Source: Paenibacillus oleatilyticus (GTDB taxonomy: Bacteria; Bacillota; Bacilli; Paenibacillales; NBRC-103111). From it: 64,000 nucleotides of DNA. The translations under genes and the position numbers were made by a program. Where the stretch lies: contig NZ_JAHNZO010000032.1 of the NCBI RefSeq assembly GCF_018998565.1, forward strand, positions 30,663 to 94,662, read 5' to 3'. Shown piece after piece: positions 50,279 to 59,047 of the stretch. The first letter of the stretch is position 1. Every line of letters begins with the position of its first letter. Under the pieces are notes generated by a model that saw only the letters and a list, made by a program, of their open reading frames with translations, did no database searches and was not told the origin of the DNA.

Positions 50279-50626
50279 TTATTGAGTCAGCTTGACTTTC
50301 AGTTCAGCGAGCTTGCCGCTAGCCGTTTTCATAATGTAGTCCGGAATGGCGGCCTGATAGTTGACGCCGTGCGGGAACGTCGCTTGGCCGATGTAGACAT
50401 CCTCGACATAAAGAATGGCATAAGGCGATTCCAGCTTTCCGGATTCGACACGGGTATTGATGCGCAGGAAATAATCGTTCGTGGATTCGCGATCCGGCAA
50501 TTGCAGATCGTATGTCGCGCGGTAATATTCCCATTGCCAACGTACGAAGCCGAGCTGCTCCATCACTTCGTCCAAATGCGCAAGGTCGCTTTTTATGCCT
50601 TTAATTCCGCTATTTTCAATGATCAC
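50279..50626 (-). CDS. yugN: YugN-like family protein
   Basis: Small cytoplasmic protein of 115 residues resembling B. subtilis YugN (patterns MIIENSGIKG, YYRATYD, YFLRINTR, YPHGVNY-like FPHGVNYQ). Function is unknown in the family. The GTG at 50626 is 8 bases from AGGAGGG. It is the first gene of a two-gene unit with ftsW. Confidence 0.8.
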   Translation of the reverse strand: MIIENSGIKGIKSDLAHLDEVMEQLGFVRWQWEYYRATYDLQLPDRESTNDYFLRINTRVESGKLESPYAILYVEDVYIGQATFPHGVNYQAAIPDYIMKTASGKLAELKVKLTQ

Positions 50627-50771
50627 AACAAAACCCTCCTAGAAATATGTACCTCGACTCTACAGTTAACCCTTTATTCATGATAGTATGTTTCCCTTTC
50701 TTGTGCAAGCCTAATGCACAGAGGGAAGTTGCCCGCCCGAATAAAGTTGTGAAATTCTTGTGACACATGGA

Positions 50772-50784
50772 TGAAACCGTTTCA
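50772..50784. promoter_or_regulatory. cre-like palindrome upstream of the M20 gene
   Basis: TGAAACCGTTTCA, 13 bases with five-base arms and a CG core, lies just before a possible -10 TAAAAT (50794-50799). The same arm spacing is seen in the acsA site at 35678, one base shorter than the standard catabolite-responsive element. Confidence 0.45.
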
Positions 50785-50869
50785 AGGATTTGATAAAATG
50801 GTACTACATTTCAGCGATCGCTCATTTAAATGCGCCGGACAGCGGCAAGAGGAGACGGAGGGGTACCTT

Positions 50870-52057
50870 ATGAAATCGATAGAAGAAACGCTGCAAGCGT
50901 CAGTGCCCGATATGATCGCTTGGCGCCGCTATTTGCATCGCCATCCCGAGCTTTCGTTCGAGGAATCGAAGACGGCGGCTTTTGTCGCGGACTTGCTGAA
51001 GCAGTGGGGACTGGAGGTTCGGACGGGCGTAGGCGGGCACGGGATCGTGGCCAAGCTGCGCGGAGCGTCGGACGGGCCGACGGTGGCGCTGAGAGCCGAT
51101 ATGGATGCGCTGCCGATTCAGGATGAAAAAAGTTGCGAGTACGCCTCTTCGGTGCCGGGCGTGATGCACGCCTGCGGCCATGACGCTCATACATCAACTC
51201 TGCTCGGCGTGGCCAGAACCCTTAGCGAGCACAAGGAAGCGCTGAGCGGCAGCATCGTGTTTATATTTCAGCCGGCTGAAGAGATGACCCCGGGCGGGGC
51301 GCTCGGCATGATCAAGGAAGGCGCGCTTGACGGGGTGGATGTCATCTACGGCATTCACTTGTGGACGCCGTTTGAGGTCGGGGCGGCTTACTGCAAGCCC
51401 GGTCCGATGATGGCGGCGGCGGATGAGTTTGTGATCGAGATCAAAGGAAAGGGCGGGCACGGCGGTCTGCCTCATGAGACGGTGGATAGCGTGTACGTCG
51501 CCTCGCAGCTGGTTGTCAATTTACAGTCGATCGTGAGCCGCAACACCGACCCTACACAGCCCTGTGTCGTCAGCGTGGGATCGATCCACAGCGGTACGAG
51601 CTTTAACGTGATTGCCGAATCTGCTGTGCTTAAAGGGACGGTCCGGACTTACGATGCCGCCCTGCGCATGCAGGTGAAAGAGCGGCTTGAGACGATCGTT
51701 GAGCAGACATGTCTGATGAACGGAGCAGCTTACACAGTCGATTACAAACTTGGTTATCCTCCCGTTGTCAACGATGCGAAGGAAGCGGAACGGTTTTACC
51801 GCGCGGCTGCATGGGCGATCGGCACGGAAGGCGGACGGACGGCGCCGCTCATTATGGCCGGTGAAGACTATGCCTATTATCTGGAAAAAATTCCAGGGTG
51901 CTTTATGTTCGTGGGTGCAGGCAATAAAACGAAGGGCGTCATACATCCGCATCACCATCCGAAATTCGATATTGACGAAGCATCGATGGAACACGCCGCC
52001 CGGCTATTTATCGCCATGATCCAAGATTATATGAAGGAAAATGCGACGAGAGCTTGA
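50870..52057 (+). CDS. M20-family amidohydrolase (N-acyl amino acid hydrolase type)
   Basis: Di-metal peptidase-like hydrolase of 395 residues. Metal ligands and catalytic residues are seen in MHACGHDAHTSTLLG, IFQPAEEMTPGG, IYGIHLW and near the C-terminus IHPHHHPKFDID. The dimerisation domain carries KGKGGHGGLPHETVD. ATG 50870 is 8 bases after GGAGGGG; the frame back to 50771 crosses the control region. Relatives act as hippurate hydrolase, aminoacylase or carboxypeptidase, so the substrate is open. It is a single-gene unit. Confidence 0.88.
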   Translation: MKSIEETLQASVPDMIAWRRYLHRHPELSFEESKTAAFVADLLKQWGLEVRTGVGGHGIVAKLRGASDGPTVALRADMDALPIQDEKSCEYASSVPGVMHACGHDAHTSTLLGVARTLSEHKEALSGSIVFIFQPAEEMTPGGALGMIKEGALDGVDVIYGIHLWTPFEVGAAYCKPGPMMAAADEFVIEIKGKGGHGGLPHETVDSVYVASQLVVNLQSIVSRNTDPTQPCVVSVGSIHSGTSFNVIAESAVLKGTVRTYDAALRMQVKERLETIVEQTCLMNGAAYTVDYKLGYPPVVNDAKEAERFYRAAAWAIGTEGGRTAPLIMAGEDYAYYLEKIPGCFMFVGAGNKTKGVIHPHHHPKFDIDEASMEHAARLFIAMIQDYMKENATRA

Positions 52058-52183
52058 CTTCGTCTCCCGGGAAATAGCAACAGGCGGGACGAATGGGAAG
52101 CCGAGGGGAAGGGAATTCTAAGCGTGCAGCGGCCTAGGAACGGCAACAGGCTGCCAATTCCTTTTCTCAGGAGGTTGTTTGCC

Positions 52184-52621
52184 ATGAGCACCAGAACGCT
52201 TCGGGAAATTATGACGACCGATTGTTCGACGGTCACGTTGAAGGATAACGTATACGAGGCGGCCGTTAAGATGAAGCAGGAGGATACGGGCTTTATTCCC
52301 GTGGTCGAAGGAAGGAAGCTGATCGGGGTATTGACGGACCGGGACCTCGTCATCCGTGGGTATGCGGAGAAACGGGAAGGCTCCGCGGCGATTAAGCAGG
52401 TGATGAGCGAAAGAGTTGTGTCTGTTCCGCCTGAGACCACGGTGGACGAAGCGGCCAAAATTATGGCTAAAGAACAAATCCGCCGGCTCCCGATTGTGGA
52501 GAACGGCGATCTGGTCGGGATCGTATCCATCGGAGACCTGGCCGTCCGCGACAAATTCGAGGATGAAGCGGGCGAAGCACTCAGCCAAATTTCCGAACAG
52601 GATAAGCAAACGGTGCATTAA
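52184..52621 (+). CDS. CBS-domain pair protein
   Basis: Cytoplasmic protein of 145 residues made of two CBS motifs, about residues 1-60 (TLREIMTTDCSTVTLKDNVYEAAVKMKQEDTGFIPVVEGRKLIGVLTDRDLV) and 70-130 (VMSERVVSVPPETTVDEAAKIMAKEQIRRLPIVENGDLVGIVSIGDLAV). CBS pairs bind adenosine nucleotides. It lacks the ACT domain of AcuB, so it is not that protein. ATG 52184 follows AGGAGG by 9 bases. A terminator lies at 52627-52667. Target unknown. Confidence 0.9.
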   Translation: MSTRTLREIMTTDCSTVTLKDNVYEAAVKMKQEDTGFIPVVEGRKLIGVLTDRDLVIRGYAEKREGSAAIKQVMSERVVSVPPETTVDEAAKIMAKEQIRRLPIVENGDLVGIVSIGDLAVRDKFEDEAGEALSQISEQDKQTVH

Positions 52622-52626
52622 TGAAC

Positions 52627-52667
52627 AATCGTTCTTTCGTCCGTAAGGCCGGAGGAACGATTTTTTT
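52627..52667 (+). terminator. Terminator of the CBS gene
   Basis: AATCGTTC (52627-52634) pairs with GAACGATT, with an inner CCG/CGG pair, and eight T follow. Confidence 0.8.
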
Positions 52668-52670
52668 GTA

Positions 52671-52699
52671 TTGTTTTGTTCACGTGTGCAATGTATAAT
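52671..52699 (+). promoter_or_regulatory. Promoter of the Gfo/Idh/MocA gene
   Basis: TTGTTT (52671-52676), a 17-base spacer and TATAAT (52694-52699), 60 bases before the start. Confidence 0.65.
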
Positions 52700-52758
52700 G
52701 AAGGAGTCGAAAAGAAGGTTAATTTAGGCAAGGAGATGTCAGGAGAGGCGGGGAAACG

Positions 52759-53925
52759 ATGAGCAAAGTACGATTTGGACTTATCGGAATCGGCAATATG
52801 GGGAAGGGCCATACGAATTATTTTGCCAAAAATGAAGTGCCCGGAGGCGAGCTGACTGCCATTGTGGACACGAACCCGGAGCGTCTCGAATGGGTTCGCC
52901 AGCAGTACGGAGACCGGTTCCAGCTGTTTGACAATCTGGATTCGTTTTTCGCTTCGCAAGCCTTCGATGCCGTTCTTATCTGCACGCCGCATTACGACCA
53001 CCCGGACTTGGCGATTGCGGCATTCGAGCGCGGCTATCATGTGCTTGTCGAGAAGCCGGCAGGCGTCTACACGAAACAGGTACGGGAGATGAACGAGGCG
53101 GCCGCCCGTTCCGGAAAAGCATTCGGTATCATGTACAATCAGCGCACGAACCCGTTGTATCAAAAGCTGCGCGACCTCGTCTCCTCCGGAGAGCTTGGCG
53201 AAATCCGGCGCACCAATTGGATCATCACGAACTGGTACCGCTCCCAAAGCTATTACGATTCCGGCGGCTGGCGGGCGACTTGGGCGGGGGAAGGCGGAGG
53301 CGTGCTGCTGAACCAAGACCCGCACCAGCTCGATTTGTGGCAGTGGACGATCGATATGATGCCCAAACGGGTTCGCGCTTTCTGCCATTTCGGAAAATAC
53401 CGCAATATCGAAGTCGAGGACGACGTGACCGCTTACGTAGAATACGAGAACGGAGCGACCGGTTTGTTCGTGACGACGACCGGCGAAGCCCCGGGTACGA
53501 ACCGGTTCGAAGTGAGCGGCGACCGCGGCAAAATCGTCATCGAAGACGGTAAGCTGACGTTCTGGCGGCTGCGGGTGCCGGAGTCCGAGTTTAACCGTAA
53601 CTTCAAGGGCGGCTTCGGTGCGCCGGAATGCTGGAAATGCGAGATTCCGGTAAGCTCCTCGGAAGGGGGGCAGCACAAAGGGATTACGCAAAATTTCGTC
53701 GATCATATTTTGCATGGTACGCCGCTGCTGGCGCCGGGAGAAGAAGGGATCAAAGGACTGACCCTTTCGAACGCGATGCATCTGTCCTCCTGGACCGACA
53801 ATTGGGTCGATCTTCCGATCGACGAAGACCTGTACTACGAAAAGCTGCAGGAACGCATTCAAAACTCCACGTATAGAAAAGAAACCCGTAAGCTGGACCA
53901 TATGGATGTCAGCGGAACTCATTAA
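52759..53925 (+). CDS. Gfo/Idh/MocA-family oxidoreductase
   Basis: NAD(P)-dependent sugar or inositol-type dehydrogenase of 388 residues. The Rossmann fold starts with FGLIGIGNMGKGH. The family signature EKPAGVYTKQ is at about 95-105. The C-terminal domain shows GGGVLLNQDPHQLDLWQW, in which Asp and His of the active site are kept. GAGGCGGGGAAACG precedes the ATG. It is a single gene with promoter and terminator, so its substrate cannot be inferred from neighbours. Confidence 0.88.
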   Translation: MSKVRFGLIGIGNMGKGHTNYFAKNEVPGGELTAIVDTNPERLEWVRQQYGDRFQLFDNLDSFFASQAFDAVLICTPHYDHPDLAIAAFERGYHVLVEKPAGVYTKQVREMNEAAARSGKAFGIMYNQRTNPLYQKLRDLVSSGELGEIRRTNWIITNWYRSQSYYDSGGWRATWAGEGGGVLLNQDPHQLDLWQWTIDMMPKRVRAFCHFGKYRNIEVEDDVTAYVEYENGATGLFVTTTGEAPGTNRFEVSGDRGKIVIEDGKLTFWRLRVPESEFNRNFKGGFGAPECWKCEIPVSSSEGGQHKGITQNFVDHILHGTPLLAPGEEGIKGLTLSNAMHLSSWTDNWVDLPIDEDLYYEKLQERIQNSTYRKETRKLDHMDVSGTH

Positions 53926-53950
53926 TTTTACAAAGTTCAGCCACATAACG

Positions 53951-53987
53951 AAACGGTCCGGGCAAATGCGCCTGGACCGTTTTTTTC
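53951..53987 (+). terminator. Terminator of the Gfo/Idh/MocA gene
   Basis: AAACGGTCC (53951-53959) pairs with GGACCGTTT (53974-53982) and the T run continues. It may also weakly serve the convergent nuclease gene. Confidence 0.88.
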
Positions 53988-54005
53988 AGTTAAGATCGAC
54001 GTTTT

Positions 54006-54554
54006 TTATTTATTGTCGGCCCACAGCCCTTTTTTCTTGCTGCGCGCCTCCCGCTCCAGCTTGACGAAGCTGTCCTGGAACATCACGTTAGGCGGGATAG
54101 TCATCGTATTGGCGTAGCCTTCGCGGATCAGCGTTTCGTTGAACATCGCAGGCTCGCCTTGAATGAAGACATACCGCAGCAGCCGCCCGTACTTGTCTTT
54201 ATCTCCCGCGTCTGCAAAGAGGTATACCGTTTTGCCGGTCAGCTTCGATTTCGTGAATTGACTGGCTTCCTTTCCGTAATGTTCGACAGGACTGTTCGGC
54301 TTCACCGTTTCCGGCGTGTTGACGCCGATTAAGCGCACCTTTTCCCCCGACTTCGTCTCGAACGTATCGCCGTCGACAACCCGCTTGACCTCGATGACCG
54401 TCATTTTATGGTCCTTCAATGCCGGGTATTGCTTCAAGATTTCCTTAGCGAAGGCGTCGCCGTCCGCCCCTGATTTCGAGCAGGCCGCAAGCAGCAGCAC
54501 GATCGCCAAAATGAGCAGTCCCGCTATCGTCTGTTTTCTCCCCATGCTTCCCAT
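54006..54554 (-). CDS. Thermonuclease-family lipoprotein (SNase domain)
   Basis: Secreted, membrane-anchored nuclease of 182 residues. From ATG 54554 (8 bases after AGGAGG) the signal MGSMGRKQTIAGLLILAIVLLLAAC ends in a lipobox with Cys25; the upstream ATG at 54587 lacks a site. The SNase domain shows VVDGDTFETKSGEKVRLIGVNTPET (metal Asp residues, catalytic Arg and Glu) and KYGRLLRYVF (second catalytic Arg). Likely degrades extracellular nucleic acid. Confidence 0.9.
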   Translation of the reverse strand: MGSMGRKQTIAGLLILAIVLLLAACSKSGADGDAFAKEILKQYPALKDHKMTVIEVKRVVDGDTFETKSGEKVRLIGVNTPETVKPNSPVEHYGKEASQFTKSKLTGKTVYLFADAGDKDKYGRLLRYVFIQGEPAMFNETLIREGYANTMTIPPNVMFQDSFVKLEREARSKKKGLWADNK

Positions 54555-54727
54555 GACTCCATCCTCCTCTCTCATTTTTCCAATCATAAAAAGGCACGTC
54601 GTCTATTGTAGAGCTTCCCGCTCTTTGTTGCAAATGAGGCAGCGGCCGGGATTGACCGGCAAGATGTTTAAATCTCCCTTTCAACCCTCATACTAAAACT
54701 GACAGCTACAAGTGGAGGGATCGGGAG

Positions 54728-56422
54728 ATGACATTTCATAAAGACCGCCCGTTGATCGTGCAAACCGACTTTTGCGTGCTGCTCGAAGTGCGGCACCCGG
54801 CTTTCGAAGAAGCGCGGGCCGGACTTGCCAAGTTTGCGGATCTCGTCAAATCGCCGGAGAACATCCATACGTATCGTATGTCGTCGCTTTCTCTCTGGAA
54901 TGCCGCGGCTGCCGGACTGACGTCCGAGGAGATTATCGGCTTCTTGGACCGTCTTGCGAAATTCGGCGTTCCGGCCGCTGTAAAACAAGATATCCGGCGC
55001 TTCGTCGAGCGGTACGGTCTTGTTCGCATGGAAAGGCTGGGCGACGATTTGCTTCTTATTTCAAAAGACGTGGAAGCGATCAAGGAGATGGTTTCTTTCC
55101 GTTCCTTGCGGTCGTATGGGCTGTGTCAGGTCGATTCGCAAACGCTTCGTTTTTCCGCCCGGTATCGGGGGCTTCTCAAGCAGGAACTCGTTAAGCTCGG
55201 CTTTCCGGTTGAAGATCTGGCAGGCTACAGCCGGGGTGAATCGCTTCCTATCCGGCTCCGGACGGAAGAGGGCGGAGGGCAGGCGTTCGAGCTGCGGGAA
55301 TATCAGCGGTCGGCGGTCGATTCCTTTTATCGGGAAGGGAGCCTGCAAGGAGGCAGCGGCGTGCTGGTATTGCCATGCGGCGCCGGGAAAACGGTGATCG
55401 GCATCGCGGCGATGGGAAAGCTGAACTGCGCGACGCTGATTTTGACTTCAAACAGCACTTCGGTTCGGCAGTGGAAAAGGGAAATATTGGATAAAACGGA
55501 CATTACGGAAGAATTGGTCGGCGAATATACGGGAATGCAGAAAGAAGTGCGCCCGATTACGGTGGCAACGTATCAAATCTTGACGTACCGTAAATCGAAG
55601 GACGACCCGTTCGTCCATATGGACCTGTTTAATAAGCGCGACTGGGGTCTGATCGTCTACGACGAGGTGCATTTGCTCCCGGCTCCGGTGTTCCGGGTTA
55701 CGGCCGACATTCAGGCGACGCGGCGGCTTGGCTTGACGGCGACACTGATCCGGGAGGATGGCCGGGAGGAGGATGTATTCTCGCTCGTTGGGCCCAAGCG
55801 CTACGAGATGCCGTGGAAGGAGCTGGAGACGCAAGGCTGGATAGCCTCGGTCGAGTGCGTCGAGATCCGGGTTCCGATGGCGGACAAAGAGAAGGAAGCC
55901 TATCTTGCCGCGGCGCCAAGGCAGAAAATGCGGGAAGCCAGCGTCAACCCGGGCAAGCTGAAGGTTGTCCGCGAGCTGCTGGACAAGCATGACGGCGAGC
56001 AAATTTTGGTTATCGGCCAATATTTGGAGCAGCTTCGCCAGCTTGCGGCAGCTACGAAGCTTCCTATGATAAGCGGCGAAATGCCTTATGAGGAGCGGGA
56101 AGCGTTGTATGCCGGCTTTCGCGGCGGGACAGTTCCGGTGCTGATCGTATCCAAGGTAGCCAACTTCGCGGTCGATCTGCCCGATGCGACGGTGGCAATC
56201 CAAATATCGGGCAGCTTCGGATCGAGACAGGAGGAGGCGCAGCGGCTCGGACGGATATTGCGGCCCAAGGCGGGCACGAACCGGGCGGTCTTCTATACGC
56301 TCGTCAGCGAGGATACGAAAGAGCAGGAGTTCGCGCTGAACCGGCAGCTGTTCTTGATTGAGCAGGGCTACCGCTACCGGATCGAATGGGCGGACGGATC
56401 GAAGGAGGCGGTCTCGATATGA
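54728..56422 (+). CDS. XPB/ERCC3-type DNA helicase
   Basis: Superfamily 2 helicase of 564 residues of the bacterial XPB group. An N-terminal domain (1-175) precedes the ATPase core. Walker A is GAGKT (218-222), motif II is DEVH (312-315), followed by the XPB-specific RED motif (342-344 in LIREDGREED), and motif VI is QEEAQRLGRILRPK. These mark it as XPB rather than RecG or UvrB. It overlaps the next gene by 4 bases (ATGA). XPB unwinds DNA in transcription and repair in eukaryotes and archaea; it is sporadic in bacteria. Precise role here is unknown. Confidence 0.88.
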   Translation: MTFHKDRPLIVQTDFCVLLEVRHPAFEEARAGLAKFADLVKSPENIHTYRMSSLSLWNAAAAGLTSEEIIGFLDRLAKFGVPAAVKQDIRRFVERYGLVRMERLGDDLLLISKDVEAIKEMVSFRSLRSYGLCQVDSQTLRFSARYRGLLKQELVKLGFPVEDLAGYSRGESLPIRLRTEEGGGQAFELREYQRSAVDSFYREGSLQGGSGVLVLPCGAGKTVIGIAAMGKLNCATLILTSNSTSVRQWKREILDKTDITEELVGEYTGMQKEVRPITVATYQILTYRKSKDDPFVHMDLFNKRDWGLIVYDEVHLLPAPVFRVTADIQATRRLGLTATLIREDGREEDVFSLVGPKRYEMPWKELETQGWIASVECVEIRVPMADKEKEAYLAAAPRQKMREASVNPGKLKVVRELLDKHDGEQILVIGQYLEQLRQLAAATKLPMISGEMPYEEREALYAGFRGGTVPVLIVSKVANFAVDLPDATVAIQISGSFGSRQEEAQRLGRILRPKAGTNRAVFYTLVSEDTKEQEFALNRQLFLIEQGYRYRIEWADGSKEAVSI

Positions 56423-58470
56423 ATTATGCGCAATTGCTGGCGCGGATGCCCCGCGAGCTGAAGAGCCGGCTGGAAGCCGAAACGGTCTACGCGCCGTGGC
56501 TTGGCCGAGGCGTATCCCTTGGTCAAATATGGACCGACCCCGTCGTGATGGAGACCGTCTGCAACCGGCTGAGCCGTTCCGAGCGTACGGTCCTTGAGGT
56601 GATTGTCCGGCGAATCGGCTGCGAGCCGTTTGACGATGCAGAATTGGAACGGGCGGCAGCCGATCCCTTGTCCGGGGCCGAGGTGAAAATGGGCCTGGCC
56701 GGATTGCTTCGCAAAGGCATCGTATTTTCGTTTCTCAAAACATGGGGAGAGCATCTGTATTTAATGCCCGAGGACGGGTTTGCTTGCTGGCAAACTGTTT
56801 TATTTCCCGACTTGTCCTCCGGGCTCGGCGAAGCGCCGGGAAGCGCAGAATGGAGCCTGATTCCTGCCTTCCCCGGCGAGCCGAACCTGGCGCACGATCT
56901 GTTTCATTCGCTTGTTTTTGCCGCCGAACAAGGGCTTAAGCTGACCAAAAACGGAACTTTGCACAAAAAGCAGCTTCAAAAATTGTCCGAACGGGTGCGG
57001 CTCCGAGAAGAGGTGCTTGAGCCGCTTTCGCTGAAATATGCGTATGCCGATACGTATTCCCCTAAGATCGCGTTGGTGCTGGATATGCTTTTGCGCTTGC
57101 AGCTTATCATTTCGGAAGACGAAGAGCTTAAGCTGGGCGTCGAAGCGGTAGACGTTTTTCTCGATCAGCCGCTGGTTGCGCAGATGCGCCGTTTGTACGG
57201 GCTGTGGAAAACGCTGGCGCTTCCTGCCGCTGCCTGGCTGCAGCATGCCGTGCTCCTTCTGGAGCGCTTAAACGGCGGAACATGGGTAACGGCGGAGCAA
57301 TTGCTGGAGCGGTTGGAGGCGTTCGGTCTACTGTCGGGGACGTTAGAGAGCGGGGAAAGGGCCGAGCGCACCCGGTATTTGCTCAGGCTGTGGCTGGAGC
57401 CGCTCGCTGCGCTGGGATTTCTGGAACAAAGCTCCGATCCGATCTGCGGGCATGTTGCCTACCGATGGACGTTTTCGCTCGGTTTGCGGGACGAGCCGGC
57501 CAGAGAGGATGAAGCGGAAGATGGCGGCTTTATGGTTCAGCCCGACTTTGATATCCTGGTACCGCCGGATGTCGCGAGCAAAGTGCGTTGGGAGCTCTGC
57601 TGCCTAGCCGATCTGGTGGCGCGGGATCAAGTAAGCGTCTATAAGTTGTCGAAGGAAAGCGTCAAGCGGGCTCTGGAGAATGGCCGTACGGCTGCGGAAA
57701 TATGCGATTTTCTGGAGCGTCATGCGCTCTACGGCGTGCCGGACCATGTCCGGTTAAGCATCGGGCAGTGGGCGAAGCCGTACGGCAAAACCGTTTTTGC
57801 CCAAGCGCTGCTGCTTCGCTGCGCCGACGAGGAAACCGCCCGGACGATAACCAAGCTGCCTGCCGCTTCCCCGTACGTGAAGGAAATGCTGAATGAACGG
57901 GATTTTCTTATTACGGCCGCAGACGCGAAGCCGCTTGCGGCTGTTTTGGAAAAAGCGGGCTTTATGCCCGGGCTGCCCGCTATCCCGGCGGTGCAAGCGG
58001 GAACGGATAGGGAAACGAGCTCAAACCGCTTCCCGAAGCTGTCTGCCGAACGGACCGCGTCCGTGAAGAAGTTGTTTTCCATCGAGCCGATGGACAAAGG
58101 GCTGATTTACTCGAGAAATTCCGTCGGTTTTCTCAGACTGCAGGCACGGCTGCCGGAAGCCTCCGACGTTTATCCTTCCTTGCAGGATATTCCTTCAACG
58201 TGGCTCCGGGATTATCGAAACTATCATTTATCGACCCGTAAAGAAATCGTCGAAAAGGCGATCGAGATGCGTTCAGTGCTGCAAATCCGCAAAAATGGCA
58301 CCGATTTTCGCATCGTTCCCCGCAAAGTGCAGGAAACGCGGGGGACCTGGTGCATGACCGGACTCGGTTTGTCCGGCGGCGCGCAGGACGAAACGTCGGA
58401 GGTACGATGGCTGGCGGAGGAGTGGCAGGAAATGAGGCTCATTCTTCCCGGGATCAACGATAAATATTAA
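56419..58470 (+). CDS. Helicase-associated partner protein of XPB
   Basis: Protein of 683 residues starting at ATG 56419, 10 bases after GAAGGAGG and overlapping the helicase stop. It lacks Walker motifs. The first ~330 residues are helical with winged-helix-like parts (LSRSERTVLEVIVRRIG, MGLAGLLRKGIVFSFLK). Around 375-480 comes GGFMVQPDFDILVPPDVASKVRWELCCLADLVARDQVSVYKLSKESVKRALE, the pattern of the helicase-associated domain found next to XPB genes in actinobacteria. Translational coupling implies a complex with the helicase. Archaeal XPB instead pairs with the Bax1 nuclease; no nuclease motif was recognised here. Confidence 0.75.
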   Translation: MNYAQLLARMPRELKSRLEAETVYAPWLGRGVSLGQIWTDPVVMETVCNRLSRSERTVLEVIVRRIGCEPFDDAELERAAADPLSGAEVKMGLAGLLRKGIVFSFLKTWGEHLYLMPEDGFACWQTVLFPDLSSGLGEAPGSAEWSLIPAFPGEPNLAHDLFHSLVFAAEQGLKLTKNGTLHKKQLQKLSERVRLREEVLEPLSLKYAYADTYSPKIALVLDMLLRLQLIISEDEELKLGVEAVDVFLDQPLVAQMRRLYGLWKTLALPAAAWLQHAVLLLERLNGGTWVTAEQLLERLEAFGLLSGTLESGERAERTRYLLRLWLEPLAALGFLEQSSDPICGHVAYRWTFSLGLRDEPAREDEAEDGGFMVQPDFDILVPPDVASKVRWELCCLADLVARDQVSVYKLSKESVKRALENGRTAAEICDFLERHALYGVPDHVRLSIGQWAKPYGKTVFAQALLLRCADEETARTITKLPAASPYVKEMLNERDFLITAADAKPLAAVLEKAGFMPGLPAIPAVQAGTDRETSSNRFPKLSAERTASVKKLFSIEPMDKGLIYSRNSVGFLRLQARLPEASDVYPSLQDIPSTWLRDYRNYHLSTRKEIVEKAIEMRSVLQIRKNGTDFRIVPRKVQETRGTWCMTGLGLSGGAQDETSEVRWLAEEWQEMRLILPGINDKY

Positions 58471-58559
58471 TTCAGCACGACCGTCCTCAAGTATGGTATG
58501 ATAAACATGTCTGACATGGTCTGACGAACCATACCCAAATGAAAGGACGGTGCTGCTGC

Positions 58560-59006
58560 ATGGCGGTAACGGAGACGCATACGCTCGACATGTCTGCCAT
58601 ACTGCTTGGGTCATATGAGCTGGCTGACCGCATCAAGTTCTCCGCGGAAACGGCGGATTATTTATATTGGAAACAGCGCAAGGATACCGACGAAGAAGTT
58701 CGGCAGTTGGTGAAGGAGTTTCTCAAAGCCAAGGAATCGTTCGAGGAGTGCGAACGCTTCGGGCATTTTCATCCGAATTATCATGAGGCGCTTGACCGGG
58801 TCAAGGCGGTTCAGGATCGGCTTGATGCCGTAGAATCCGTCCGGCGCTTCAAGGAAGCGGAGAAACGATTGGACGACTTGCTGCACGACGTGTCGGAGAT
58901 CATCGCGCGTTCCGTATCGGATACGATCAAGGTGCCTTCGAACGATCCGCTTGCGGCCGGGGGAGGCTGCTCTTCCGGAGGAAGCTGCAGCGGCAAGTGC
59001 GGTTAA
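58560..59006 (+). CDS. ylbF: YlbF/RicF family regulator with Cys-rich tail
   Basis: Helical protein of 148 residues of the YlbF/YmcA family. In B. subtilis YlbF (RicF) joins YmcA and YaaT in a complex with iron-sulfur clusters that assists RNase Y processing, competence and sporulation. Family patterns are ADRIKFSAETADYLYWKQR, FECERFGHFHPNYHEAL and RFKEAEKRLDDLLHDVSEIIARSVSDTIKVPSNDPL. The tail GGGCSSGGSCSGKCG supplies three cysteines like the B. subtilis cluster ligands. The ATG at 58560 is 13 bases from AAGGA; ATG 58539 lacks a site. ylbG follows beyond a gene on the other strand. Confidence 0.88.
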   Translation: MAVTETHTLDMSAILLGSYELADRIKFSAETADYLYWKQRKDTDEEVRQLVKEFLKAKESFEECERFGHFHPNYHEALDRVKAVQDRLDAVESVRRFKEAEKRLDDLLHDVSEIIARSVSDTIKVPSNDPLAAGGGCSSGGSCSGKCG

Positions 59007-59017
59007 CAAGCGATAAA

Positions 59018-59044
59018 ACGGGCCCGGGGCTACCCCGGGCCCGT
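59018..59044. terminator. Hairpin between ylbF and the asparaginase gene
   Basis: ACGGGCCCGGGG (59018-59029) pairs perfectly with CCCCGGGCCCGT (59033-59044) around a 3-base loop. T runs are poor on both sides, yet the position between convergent genes fits a terminator. Confidence 0.65.
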
Positions 59045-59047
59045 GCT

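Noticed and set aside
52184..52621. AcuB
   Set aside because: It has a CBS pair but no ACT domain and is 17 kb from acuA/acuC.
52618..53946. 442-residue minus-strand frame opposite the Gfo/Idh/MocA gene
   Set aside because: Arg/His/Leu-rich shadow of the plus-strand gene, which has full family motifs, promoter and terminator; no ribosome binding site on the minus strand.
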